A stretch of 64,000 nucleotides of DNA, taken from NCBI RefSeq assembly GCF_900156125.1, contig NZ_FTLX01000002.1:124001-188000 (forward strand), in the 5' to 3' direction. Positions 17,360-25,382 of the stretch are shown here, piece by piece. The translations under genes and the position numbers were made by a program. The DNA comes from Domibacillus enclensis (GTDB taxonomy: Bacteria > Bacillota > Bacilli > Bacillales > Domibacillaceae). The notes beneath the pieces are model-generated. The model ran no database searches and was not told the DNA's origin. It worked only from the letters and a program-made list of their open reading frames with translations. Every line of letters begins with the position of its first letter. Position 1 is the first letter of the stretch.

Positions 17360-18274
17360 ATGAGATTCCATGGCATTATACCACCGGTTGTTACGTTATT
17401 TGATGAAGCGGGCAACCTGGATTTAGCGCTGAATAAGCGCTATTTGGACGAGCTTCTTTCACGTCAGGTGGACGGACTTCTTTTAATGGGAAGCTCCGGT
17501 GAGTTTTCTTCTCTGACGATTGAAGAGCGAAAGTTATATGTGCGCGAGATGATCAAGCACATTAACGGCCGCGTGCCGGTGATGGTCGGTGTCGGCCATT
17601 CGGCATTAAAAGAAGTCATTGAACTGACGCACTATGCCGAGGAGCAGGGAGCGGAGGGGGTTCTGGCGGTCAGTCCATATTATTGGAAGCTGTCAGATGA
17701 GCAGCTGTACCGTTTTTTTTCAATTCTCGCCTCTGAAACGAGCCTGCCGGTTTTTCTATACAATATTCCGATGCTGACTGGCCAGACGTTATCCGTCGAG
17801 CTCATTACGAAATTGGCAGCCGCTCACAAGAACATTGCCGGCATTAAAGAAACGATCAGTGATTTCAGCCATATCAGGCAGGTCATATCGTCAGTTAAAA
17901 AAATTAAACCGGATTTTTTCGTGTTCACGGCTTTTGATGAACACCTGCTTCCAGGGCAGATGATTGGCACAGACGGAAGCATAAATGGAAGCGCTGTTTT
18001 TATGCCGGAAATTTCTGTTGAACTGTACAATTCGTACCAGCAGGGTGAGCTGCATGAAGCAGAGCGCCAGCATCAGCGGATTTCCAAGCTAATGGACATT
18101 TACACGCTCAGCCCGACGTTTTTTACGGCGATGAAAGAAGCAGTGCATCAGCGTTGGTTCAACGGCCAGCCAGCAGGACACCGCGCACCTTTTGATGTTT
18201 GTTCAGCAGATTTAATTGAAGAAGTGTCTGCTATTTTAAAAAAAATAAATGAAAAGGAAGGGATCAAGTTATGA
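17360..18274 (+). CDS. DHDPS-superfamily 2-keto-3-deoxy acid aldolase (YagE/YjhH-like)
   Basis: Start ATG 17360 with AAAGGAG; an upstream in-frame ATG at 17339 lies inside dgoD with no site. 304 residues. Active-site features: GSSGEFSSLT, catalytic Tyr in FLYNIPML and Schiff-base Lys in AGIKETISD. GIIPPVVTLFDEAGNLD, SPYYWKLSDEQLYRFF and the long C-terminus match E. coli YagE/YjhH better than DapA. It should cleave unphosphorylated 2-keto-3-deoxy pentonate or gluconate to pyruvate and an aldehyde. A lysine-pathway DapA role is unlikely in this operon. Confidence 0.83.
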   Translation: MRFHGIIPPVVTLFDEAGNLDLALNKRYLDELLSRQVDGLLLMGSSGEFSSLTIEERKLYVREMIKHINGRVPVMVGVGHSALKEVIELTHYAEEQGAEGVLAVSPYYWKLSDEQLYRFFSILASETSLPVFLYNIPMLTGQTLSVELITKLAAAHKNIAGIKETISDFSHIRQVISSVKKIKPDFFVFTAFDEHLLPGQMIGTDGSINGSAVFMPEISVELYNSYQQGELHEAERQHQRISKLMDIYTLSPTFFTAMKEAVHQRWFNGQPAGHRAPFDVCSADLIEEVSAILKKINEKEGIKL

Positions 18275-19221
18275 AAGAAACACGTGAATTTTTAGAGGGC
18301 CTGGGCTACCCATCAGCCGATCCAGGGGAGCTCCCGACGTCAACGAAAACGTTTCCGGACGGAGCGCAGTACCGGATCGAACTTCCGAGTGTGGAAGGAC
18401 CGGAAGCATTAAAAGCAACGCTCGCGGAAATAGATCGGCTCGGCTTAACGATCCATCGCATTTCACAGGGTAGCGGCATTATGCTCCAGACGGATGAAGA
18501 GATTAAAGAAATGTGCGAGCTTACAGCTGAGCGCGGTATCGAATTAAGCTTGTTCGTCGGTCCACGTGGCACGTGGGACATTAGCGCAGGGCCACTGACA
18601 GCCGGTGGCAAATCCCAGGCACTCCGCCATGAAGGCGCGAACCAGCTCGTGTATGCGATGGAAGATTTAAAGCGGGGTGCGGCACTTGGTCTTCGCGGAG
18701 CCCTTGTTGCCGACGAAGGCCTTTTGCTCCTGACTAAAGAAATGAAAAAACAAGGGCAGCTGCCGGAGGATTTTGTGGTAAAAGTCTCCGTGCAGATGGG
18801 ATCGGCCAATCCTGTATCCGTGAAGCTTATGCAGGATATCGGAGCGGATACATACAACGTGCCAACAGGCTTGACACTGTCAAAGCTCGCGGCGATTCGT
18901 CAAGCGATTGATATTCCGATTGACATGTACGTCGAAGTGCCGGACAATTTCGGCGGCTTTCTCCGCTATTACGAAATTCCTGAAATCATCCGCGTGCTCG
19001 CGCCGGTATATATTAAATTTGGCCTGCGTAATCATCCGGATGTGTATCCGTCCGGAAAACAGTGGGAAAGCACGAATATTTCATTAACACAAGAGCGTGC
19101 CCGGCGTGCCTCACTCGGCATTCAAATGATTGAGCGCTACTGTCCGGATGCGAAAACATCAAAGCTCGGTGCAGAAGGGCTCGGCATTGCGAAAACAGAC
19201 AAAGAAGCATCAGTAAATTAA
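18271..19221 (+). CDS. U32-peptidase-like TIM-barrel protein of unknown function
   Basis: 316 residues, overlapping the aldolase by 4 bp (ATGA), so translation is coupled. I recognise only a general resemblance to U32-type barrel proteins: alternating strands and helices, FVGPRGTWDI at about 95, a central EGLLLLTKEM, VKVSVQMGSANPVSVKL, YNVPTGLTLSKLAAIRQAID and IKFGLRNHPDVYPSG near the end. It has no signal peptide or membrane segment. Coupling to aldolase and 2-hydroxyacid dehydrogenase genes suggests an enzyme or isomerase acting on a keto-deoxy acid rather than a protease; that is inference. Confidence 0.5.
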   Translation: MKETREFLEGLGYPSADPGELPTSTKTFPDGAQYRIELPSVEGPEALKATLAEIDRLGLTIHRISQGSGIMLQTDEEIKEMCELTAERGIELSLFVGPRGTWDISAGPLTAGGKSQALRHEGANQLVYAMEDLKRGAALGLRGALVADEGLLLLTKEMKKQGQLPEDFVVKVSVQMGSANPVSVKLMQDIGADTYNVPTGLTLSKLAAIRQAIDIPIDMYVEVPDNFGGFLRYYEIPEIIRVLAPVYIKFGLRNHPDVYPSGKQWESTNISLTQERARRASLGIQMIERYCPDAKTSKLGAEGLGIAKTDKEASVN

Positions 19222-19239
19222 GAAAGGGAGCGGAGCGGA

Positions 19240-20199
19240 ATGTCATTTAAAGTATTATTGACGGACTACGAATTTGTCCATCTTGATTATGAGGAACAAG
19301 TTTTCAAAGAAAGTGGCCTGGACATTGAATTTATAAAGGCACAATGCAAAACGGAAGAAGACGTCATCGAGCAGGCGAAAGAAGCGGATGCGTTGCTGAA
19401 CCAATACGCACCAATTTCCAAGCGTGTCATCGATTCATTGGAGCAGACAAAAATTATTTCCCGCTACGGTGTCGGCGTCAATACGATCGACCTTGACGCC
19501 GCTCAGGCGAAAAACATTACCGTTGCCAACGTGCCAGATTACGGTATGGAAGAAGTATCGAATCATGCGCTGGCCTTGCTGCTGTCGTGGGCCCGAAAAG
19601 TCACCCTGTTAAACAATGAAGTGAAGCAGGGGAACTGGGATTTTAAAGCATGTGTGCCGATCCACCGTTTTGATAAGCAGACCGTCGGCGTACTAGGCTT
19701 TGGGCGTATTCCACGCCGATTCATTGAGAAAGTAAAGCCGCTCGGGTTTCAAACCGCTGCGTACGATCCTTTTGTATCAGCAGAAGACATGGCGGCGGTG
19801 GGCGTTCGGAAACTGGAGCTGGATGAAATCATCAGGGAATCAGATTATTTGTCCGTCCACGTTCCGCTTATTAAAGAAACACATCATTTACTGAATGCTG
19901 AACGGTTCAGCCAAATGAAGAAAAACGCCGTCATCATTAATACAGCGCGAGGGCCGATTATTGACGAAGCTGCGCTTGCGGAAGCACTTGCGCAAGGGAA
20001 AATCGCTGGTGCCGCTCTTGACGTTGTAGAAGAAGAACCGATCAGCAAAACGAGCCCGCTTCTTCAAATGGATAATGTGATCATTACACCACACAGTGCC
20101 TGGTATTCAGAAGAAGCAATGGTGGAGCTTCGCCAAAAAGCGGCGAAAAACATTGTGCAGGTGCTGAAAGGCGAAAAAACGCCGTATGCACTTACTTAA
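19240..20199 (+). CDS. D-isomer-specific 2-hydroxyacid dehydrogenase (CtBP-like)
   Basis: 319 residues. NAD-binding Rossmann motif GVLGFGRIPRR, with Pro replacing the usual last Gly, then Asp176 in AYDPF for NAD preference. Catalytic triad: Arg237 in NTARGPI, Glu266 in VVEEEP and His285 in ITPHSAW. It probably reduces a 2-keto acid, or oxidises a 2-hydroxy acid, produced in the pathway; phosphoglycerate dehydrogenase is less likely because the C-terminal regulatory domain is absent. Ribosome binding site AAAGGGAG. Confidence 0.88.
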   Translation: MSFKVLLTDYEFVHLDYEEQVFKESGLDIEFIKAQCKTEEDVIEQAKEADALLNQYAPISKRVIDSLEQTKIISRYGVGVNTIDLDAAQAKNITVANVPDYGMEEVSNHALALLLSWARKVTLLNNEVKQGNWDFKACVPIHRFDKQTVGVLGFGRIPRRFIEKVKPLGFQTAAYDPFVSAEDMAAVGVRKLELDEIIRESDYLSVHVPLIKETHHLLNAERFSQMKKNAVIINTARGPIIDEAALAEALAQGKIAGAALDVVEEEPISKTSPLLQMDNVIITPHSAWYSEEAMVELRQKAAKNIVQVLKGEKTPYALT

Positions 20200-20217
20200 A
20201 GAAGGCGGTGGTTGGAA

Positions 20218-21042
20218 ATGAAATTAGCTGTATTTTCAGTAGACGGAACAAAACAACTTGGTGCCGTTCAGGAAGATCGAGTATTCCTTCTGTCGGAATA
20301 TCCGCCGTGCGTAAAATCATTTATTGAAAGCGGAGAGTCGATTCCTTCACTAGAAGGACGGCCTTCGCATCATTTGGCTGATGTGGCCGTGCATATTCCG
20401 ATAGCAGCACCGGAAAAAATCATTTGTGTCGGCTTGAATTACATTGATCACTGCAGAGAAACCGGGATGGAGCCGCCGAAATCACCCGTTATTTTCTCGA
20501 AATACGCAAATGCGTTAACGGGACACAACAGCGATGTCGAAATTCCCGTGAACTCAAAGGAAGTTGATTTTGAAGCGGAGCTAGCCATTGTGATCGGCAA
20601 AGAAGCAAAACGGGTATCGGAGGAAGAAGCGGAAGAATATGTTTTCGGCTATACGATCATGAATGACGTCAGTGCGCGGGACCTGCAGTTTGCCGACGGA
20701 CAATGGTCACGCGGCAAAACGGCGGATACCTTTGCGCCGACAGGTCCGTATGTCGTCACGCGTGATGAAGTCGGAGACCCGCACAATTTGTCTATATCAC
20801 TGACATTGAATGGGGAAATAATGCAGGATTCGAATACGAGCAATTTAATTTTCACCGTCCCGCAAATTATCTCCTTTTTATCGCAGTCGATGACATTGAA
20901 GCCAGGTGACTTAATCGCAACCGGAACACCGCCGGGCGTCGGCATGGGACGCAGCCCGAAAGTATGGTTGAAGAATGGTGACCAGATGGAAGTGACGATT
21001 GAAAAAATTGGCACGCTTTCTAATCGTGTCCGAGGCCATTAA
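20218..21042 (+). CDS. Fumarylacetoacetate hydrolase-family enzyme (second FAH)
   Basis: ATG 20218 is preferred over TTG 20212 for spacing from GAAGGCGGTGG. 274 residues with the standard FAH catalytic domain: IICVGLNYIDHCRETG, PVIFSKYANALTG, metal motif DFEAELAIVIG, NDVSARDLQ and TGTPPGVGMGRSPKVWLK. This is the common acylpyruvase/2,4-diketo-3-deoxy-acid hydrolase branch, different from the KdaD-like FAH at 12314. With the neighbouring dehydrogenase it could form an oxidation-then-hydrolysis branch as in non-phosphorylative fuconate or rhamnonate routes. The substrate is unproven. Confidence 0.82.
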   Translation: MKLAVFSVDGTKQLGAVQEDRVFLLSEYPPCVKSFIESGESIPSLEGRPSHHLADVAVHIPIAAPEKIICVGLNYIDHCRETGMEPPKSPVIFSKYANALTGHNSDVEIPVNSKEVDFEAELAIVIGKEAKRVSEEEAEEYVFGYTIMNDVSARDLQFADGQWSRGKTADTFAPTGPYVVTRDEVGDPHNLSISLTLNGEIMQDSNTSNLIFTVPQIISFLSQSMTLKPGDLIATGTPPGVGMGRSPKVWLKNGDQMEVTIEKIGTLSNRVRGH

Positions 21043-21062
21043 CAAAAAAGGGGAGAACGAAC

Positions 21063-22019
21063 ATGGACGTTGTAACCGTGGGCGAAACCATGACCTTATT
21101 TTCACCGAATGAGCACGGCCAACTGCGCCATGCTCATTCTTTTTCGATGAAGTTTGCCGGTGCGGAATCAAATGTCGCAATCGGTCTGAGCCGTCTCGGC
21201 CATAAAACACGCTGGATCAGCCGCTTAGGCGAGGATGAATTTGGTGACGCGATGGAAGCTTTTATCCGTGGGGAAGGCGTAGACGTTTCGTTTGTCACAC
21301 GTGACGAGACAGCCCCGACCGGTGTGTTTTTCAAAGAGTTTCGGCGCCCGAATGACACGCGTGTTTATTATTATCGGAAAGAGTCAGCCGCTAGCCGGAT
21401 GACCGCTGACTATATAAAAGAAGAAGCGGTTAAAGGAGCGGCTTTTTTACATTTGACCGGCATTACGCCGGCGCTTAGTGATTCGTGCCAGTCCGTGATG
21501 GATAAAGCTATTCGCTTAGCGAAGGCCAACGGTGTGAAAATCGTCTTTGATCCCAATGTGCGCTTGAAAATCTGGAAAAGTGAAGAAGAGGCGCGCCGGC
21601 AGTTGAAACACTTCATTGCCGAGAGTGACATTGTCCTGCCGGGTGAGGCAGAGGCTGCATTTTTGTTTGGCAAAAAAGAAGCTGAGGCTTATCCGGAAGA
21701 CTTTCACGTGCTTGGGGCCAAGACTGTTATCATGAAAATCGGAAAAAAAGGGTCGATTGTATCGCAAAAAGGTGGAGCGGTAGATCACGTATCCGGCTTT
21801 CGCGTGGAGCGTGTCATCGATCCGGTCGGAGCAGGTGATGCGTTTGCGGCCGGGGTTTTATCAGGGTTGCTGGATGGACTGTCTATGGCAGAAGCCGCCA
21901 AACGGGGCAACGCGATGGGCGCGCTCGTCACCATGGTGAATGGAGATGTAGAAGGGCTGCCGAACCGTGCTGATCTGGTTTCATTTATGGACGGCGGATT
22001 GGATGATGTAAAGAGATAG
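21063..22019 (+). CDS. kdgK: 2-keto-3-deoxygluconate/galactonate kinase (PfkB family)
   Basis: 318 residues of the PfkB carbohydrate-kinase family. Near the N-terminus GETMTLFSPNE and GAESNVAIGLSRLG are typical of KdgK; near the C-terminus DPVGAGDAFAAG carries the catalytic Asp and anion hole. It phosphorylates 2-keto-3-deoxy acids at O6, linking dgoD and the dehydratases to the aldolase encoded 15 bp downstream. Ribosome binding site GGGGAGAACG. Confidence 0.88.
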   Translation: MDVVTVGETMTLFSPNEHGQLRHAHSFSMKFAGAESNVAIGLSRLGHKTRWISRLGEDEFGDAMEAFIRGEGVDVSFVTRDETAPTGVFFKEFRRPNDTRVYYYRKESAASRMTADYIKEEAVKGAAFLHLTGITPALSDSCQSVMDKAIRLAKANGVKIVFDPNVRLKIWKSEEEARRQLKHFIAESDIVLPGEAEAAFLFGKKEAEAYPEDFHVLGAKTVIMKIGKKGSIVSQKGGAVDHVSGFRVERVIDPVGAGDAFAAGVLSGLLDGLSMAEAAKRGNAMGALVTMVNGDVEGLPNRADLVSFMDGGLDDVKR

Positions 22020-22034
22020 AGAGGAGCGCTTCAC

Positions 22035-22667
22035 ATGAATCAACTGGAACGATTAAAGCAGGGCAAGCTGGTCGCGGTGATTCGCGGTGCCCAGCCGGAG
22101 CAGGTTGTGCCGATTGCGCAGGCGCTCAAAGAAGGCGGCATATTTTCCCTTGAGATTACGGCGGATACGCCCAAAATATGCTCCGTGATCGAGCAAGTAA
22201 AAGAAACGTTCGGCGATGACGTCATCGTAGGGGCAGGAACCGTTTTGGACCCGGAAACCGCCCGAGCCGTTATCATGGCGGGAGCGGAATTTATCTTCTC
22301 GCCAACGGTTAACGTAAAGACGATCAAAATGGCTAAACGGTACGGCGTCATCAGCATTCCCGGCGCCCTGACACCAACGGAAATTTTAACCGCCTATGAA
22401 CATGGAGCCGATTTAATTAAAGTGTTTCCGGCCGATGCGATGGGGGCAGCGTATTTCAAAGGAGTAAAAGGACCGCTGCCGCATATCCCGCTTATGCCAA
22501 CAGGCGGCGTCACCATCGATAACATCGCTGATTATTTTCAAGCCGGTGCCGCTGCCGCAGGACTGGGCGGCGCGCTTGTGAACCCAGAGAAGCTTTTAGG
22601 AAAAGAGGATTACCAACGATTGACCGAAACTGCTCTTGCTTTTGTAGAGAAAGTTGCAGGTCATTAA
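22035..22667 (+). CDS. kdgA: 2-keto-3-deoxy-6-phosphogluconate/4-hydroxy-2-oxoglutarate aldolase
   Basis: 210 residues, the normal size of Eda/DgoA class I aldolases. Motifs: VIRGAQPEQ, LEITADT, VGAGTVLDPE, FIFSPTVN and Schiff-base Lys in GADLIKVFPAD, then MPTGGVTIDNI and GLGGALV. It splits KDPG or KDPGal to pyruvate and glyceraldehyde 3-phosphate. It is the last gene of the cluster, followed by a short repeat array and then oppositely oriented genes. Confidence 0.9.
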   Translation: MNQLERLKQGKLVAVIRGAQPEQVVPIAQALKEGGIFSLEITADTPKICSVIEQVKETFGDDVIVGAGTVLDPETARAVIMAGAEFIFSPTVNVKTIKMAKRYGVISIPGALTPTEILTAYEHGADLIKVFPADAMGAAYFKGVKGPLPHIPLMPTGGVTIDNIADYFQAGAAAAGLGGALVNPEKLLGKEDYQRLTETALAFVEKVAGH

Positions 22668-22688
22668 GCTTAGTATAAACGGCTGTGC

Positions 22689-22757
22689 GGCACATTTCAC
22701 AGAAATAAGGCACAATAACCAGTAGTATGGTGCAATTCTCTCTGAATTGCACCATAC
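22689..22757. repeat. Intergenic unit array H (GGCACA/GGTGCA variant of the GCGCAAT class), with terminator-like hairpin
   Basis: Three direct units begin exactly 20 bp apart (GGCACATTTC 22689, GGCACAATAA 22709, GGTGCAATTC 22729), followed by one inverted unit, GAATTGCACC (22744-22753). The last direct and the inverted unit make a perfect 14-bp stem (22725-22738 with 22744-22757) with a 5-nt loop. The layout copies arrays E and F with a changed core. It lies between the convergent kdgA and glycosyltransferase genes and may terminate transcription. Confidence 0.7.
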
Positions 22758-22794
22758 CTGTTTAAAAACGCGCCATCATCATAAGTGAGGCATG

Positions 22795-22821
22795 AAAAAA
22801 ACTTCCCCATTAAAGGGAAGC
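22795..22821 (-). terminator. Terminator of the csaB-glycosyltransferase operon
   Basis: On the minus strand a short GC-containing stem (CTTCCC/GGGAAG) overlaps the stop codon of the gene ending at 22810 and is followed by TTTTTTT. Confidence 0.65.
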
Positions 22822-23976
22822 TTTATAAATTGATTCATATTTTTCGGCAGCAGCTGTATGGGAGTATTCGTCTTCGATTTTCTTTCGAGCCGCCTCCGCA
22901 TACTGGGCGCCTTTGTCCGGGTGATCAAGCAGCTCAATCATCGCTTCAGACAATTCCTCGACACTTTTTTCTTCTACGAGCAGACCGTCCACGCCGTGAT
23001 TGACGATTTCTTTGAGTCCGCCGACGGCACAGGCGATCAGTGGAGAACCGGAGCCCATCGCTTCCAAAGCGGAGATCGACGTTGCTTCCTCGACGCCCGC
23101 CGAGAATACACTCGGCACGAGCACAACATCAGCCAGTGCGTAATATTCTTTAATGACACTGTGATCAACCGCTCCGAGCAGGTGAACATTATTCCCGATG
23201 CCGCGTTCGGCGATCAGCTTTTTCATTTCGTCCATCGCTTCACCCGTTCCGGCGAAAATCAGCTGCGCGTTCGGGTATTTCTCCAGCACAGCCGGGAAGG
23301 AAAGAATCGGGTAAATGACGCCGTTTTTCTTCGTTAACCGGCGCGGGACAAAAAAGACCGGTGCCGTCGCATCTACGTTATGCTTAGCGCGATAAGCCGC
23401 TTTATTTTCTGAATCGGGCTTAAAGTCATCGACATTAATAAAGTTGCGAATCGCCGTGCCATCAATGCCGGCTTCTTTTTTCACGTAATTTTTAATGCGT
23501 GTATCCACGGTAATGACCGCGCGGGTTTTCCGGTAGCCGTCCCGTTCCACGGCCATTAACGTATCGGCGTGCTTGGACCCTTCTTCCACTGAGCCCTTTG
23601 AAATGCCTTCATACGTCAAGTAGCCGTGAACCGTTGTCACAGTCGGGAATCCCGCTTGAATCGAAGCGAGCGTTGCGAACACATCCTGCGCGTTGACGAT
23701 ATCATATTTCGGGAAATCCGGGCGCTTCATCATTTCCTCTAAAAAAGCCTGGCGGCGCTTCAGTGTCCATACGTAGCCGGCACCGAGAGACGCTTTATTT
23801 AACAAAAATGATGGACCGCGTGCAATAAAGTCACGCTTCCATTTCGGCACATCGCTGAACGACAGTGTATCCACTTCATGTCCGCGCGCTTCAAGACCGA
23901 TCTTCAGCGTCGCCATGTGCGTCGACAAGCCGCCGAGATGCGGGTAATCATACGAGGTTGCAAGTAATATTTTCAC
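22810..23976 (-). CDS. GT4-family glycosyltransferase
   Basis: 388 residues of GT-B type. The N-terminal domain has the glycine-rich DYPHLGGLSTHMATL; the C-terminal domain has FVPRRLTKKNG, the nucleotide-sugar stretch LIFAGTGEAMDEM and the family EX7E region around SAGVEEATSISALEAMGSG. It overlaps csaB by 4 bp, so the two are coupled. The pair probably builds and pyruvylates a secondary cell-wall polymer. Donor and acceptor sugars cannot be told. Confidence 0.87.
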   Translation of the reverse strand: MKILLATSYDYPHLGGLSTHMATLKIGLEARGHEVDTLSFSDVPKWKRDFIARGPSFLLNKASLGAGYVWTLKRRQAFLEEMMKRPDFPKYDIVNAQDVFATLASIQAGFPTVTTVHGYLTYEGISKGSVEEGSKHADTLMAVERDGYRKTRAVITVDTRIKNYVKKEAGIDGTAIRNFINVDDFKPDSENKAAYRAKHNVDATAPVFFVPRRLTKKNGVIYPILSFPAVLEKYPNAQLIFAGTGEAMDEMKKLIAERGIGNNVHLLGAVDHSVIKEYYALADVVLVPSVFSAGVEEATSISALEAMGSGSPLIACAVGGLKEIVNHGVDGLLVEEKSVEELSEAMIELLDHPDKGAQYAEAARKKIEDEYSHTAAAEKYESIYKASL

Positions 23977-25094
23977 AGTTTTTGGTCTCCTCCGAATTTT
24001 TCTTTCAGCAAATCCAGGTTCCGCAAGGCTTCACGACGCAGCTCTGCCACATTCGGCGCCATCACCGCCTGTGCGTCTTCCTTATGGTCAAGCAGGTAAA
24101 GCGCGTTTTCGAGCATTTTTTCCTGATCAATTTCCCCGAGACGGAACGAGTAGTCCCACATGCCGGAGCGCTGCAGGAAGCTTTCCACCTTTTTATCATA
24201 GCTGAGCCCAAGGTGCGGCACATTCGACAGCGCCGCGAAAATAAGCGCGTGCAGACGAAGACCGAACGTTAAATCCGAGCGGCGGATAAAGTTTAAAAAC
24301 TCCTCCGGCGAAAAATCCGACCCGAGCATCATCGTTTTGTCCGCATGCTTCATTTTTGCCATGACGTCCTGTGAAGCAGGCACATCGTATTTGCCCTCCA
24401 TTGGCACAAACACCGGTGTGACACCGCGGCGCTCAATGAGCTCATCCAGCACGTACGCCATCTTTTCAATGTAATCCGGGTGGTCAAACCACGGGCGCAC
24501 CGTCACAGCGACAATTTTTTCGTCGCCTGTTAATGGAAGAGTCCTGTACGCAACATCCTCTTCCTTCGACTGAAACGCAAACACGATATCCGCCGTGACA
24601 ACCGACTCCGGTCGGTTAACGCCTAACGAATGAAGGTAATCCTTTGAATACTGGTCACGCACCGTCACAAAATCCGCCATGTTGGCGAACACCTTCATCA
24701 AAATTTTGCCCCATGTGGACGTAACCGGGCCGATGCCCTGCGAAAAGAACATCACCTTCGCGCCGCATAATTTCGCTAAAAACACAATCAGTAAATAATA
24801 AGGAAGCGGACCGAATAAAAACTTCGTCGGATACGAATCCTGCAGCAAACCGCCGCCGCCGGAAATCAGTAAATCGGCTTTGCGGAGCGCTTTGACTTTT
24901 TCTTTATTATCATGACGCCAGCCGCGGTAAAACGACTTGACGCGATGCTCGTTCGCTGTTTTGTCCGGTGAAAGGGAAAACACCGTAATATCAGGATTGT
25001 CGAGCTCCGTGCGCAAATTATCGACAATCGACTTCAAAATCGCTTCATCGCCCGTGTTGCCAAGGCCGTAGAAGCCGGAAATGACTATTTTCAA
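23973..25094 (-). CDS. csaB: CsaB polysaccharide pyruvyl transferase
   Basis: 373 residues, matching CsaB. Landmarks: ISGFYGLGNTGDEAIL at the N-terminus, SGGGGLLQD, FFSQGIGPV, and in the second domain GLRLHALIFAALSNVP and GLSYDKKVESFL. CsaB ketal-pyruvylates ManNAc in secondary cell-wall polysaccharide, the modification that SLH domains bind. Its presence beside the tagA-wecC-galU locus and seven SLH-protein genes fits that role. It is transcribed away from the NERD gene, with array A1 in the divergent gap. Confidence 0.93.
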   Translation of the reverse strand: MKIVISGFYGLGNTGDEAILKSIVDNLRTELDNPDITVFSLSPDKTANEHRVKSFYRGWRHDNKEKVKALRKADLLISGGGGLLQDSYPTKFLFGPLPYYLLIVFLAKLCGAKVMFFSQGIGPVTSTWGKILMKVFANMADFVTVRDQYSKDYLHSLGVNRPESVVTADIVFAFQSKEEDVAYRTLPLTGDEKIVAVTVRPWFDHPDYIEKMAYVLDELIERRGVTPVFVPMEGKYDVPASQDVMAKMKHADKTMMLGSDFSPEEFLNFIRRSDLTFGLRLHALIFAALSNVPHLGLSYDKKVESFLQRSGMWDYSFRLGEIDQEKMLENALYLLDHKEDAQAVMAPNVAELRREALRNLDLLKEKFGGDQKL

Positions 25095-25182
25095 AAGTTC
25101 TTCCTCCTCGAGACTATATCTCGTAAAATTTTATCACTACTTAGCCGGTGAGTACAATCATTATCCGAGAGAATGGGGCGAA

Positions 25183-25295
25183 GTGACCGGTAAATTCAGT
25201 GAAGTGACCGGTAAACGGGGAGAAGTGACTGATAAACGATCTTTATCGGTCACATATGGGCTTTTACCGGTCAAATCCGCTTGTTTACCGTTCAA
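25183..25295. repeat. Intergenic unit array A1 (GTGACCGGTAAA class), upstream of NERD gene 1
   Basis: Three direct units GTGACCGGTAAA start at 25183, 25204 and 25225 (the third is GTGACTGATAAA). Then come three inverted units TTTACCGGTCAC or variants at 25242, 25263 and 25284. The period is exactly 21 bp in both halves and the spacer bases vary. The whole is a large imperfect palindrome in the divergent gap between csaB and the NERD gene. Confidence 0.88.
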
Positions 25296-25382
25296 TTAAA
25301 ATAGTACATCCGAAAAAAGAAGGAATTTGAGGCCGGTGAAGCTAATTGATTTATTTAGAAAGACAACCAAGGAGGTTCAAAC

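Noticed and set aside
17360-18274. dapA for lysine biosynthesis
   Set aside because: Closer to YagE/YjhH in characteristic stretches and located inside a catabolic operon.
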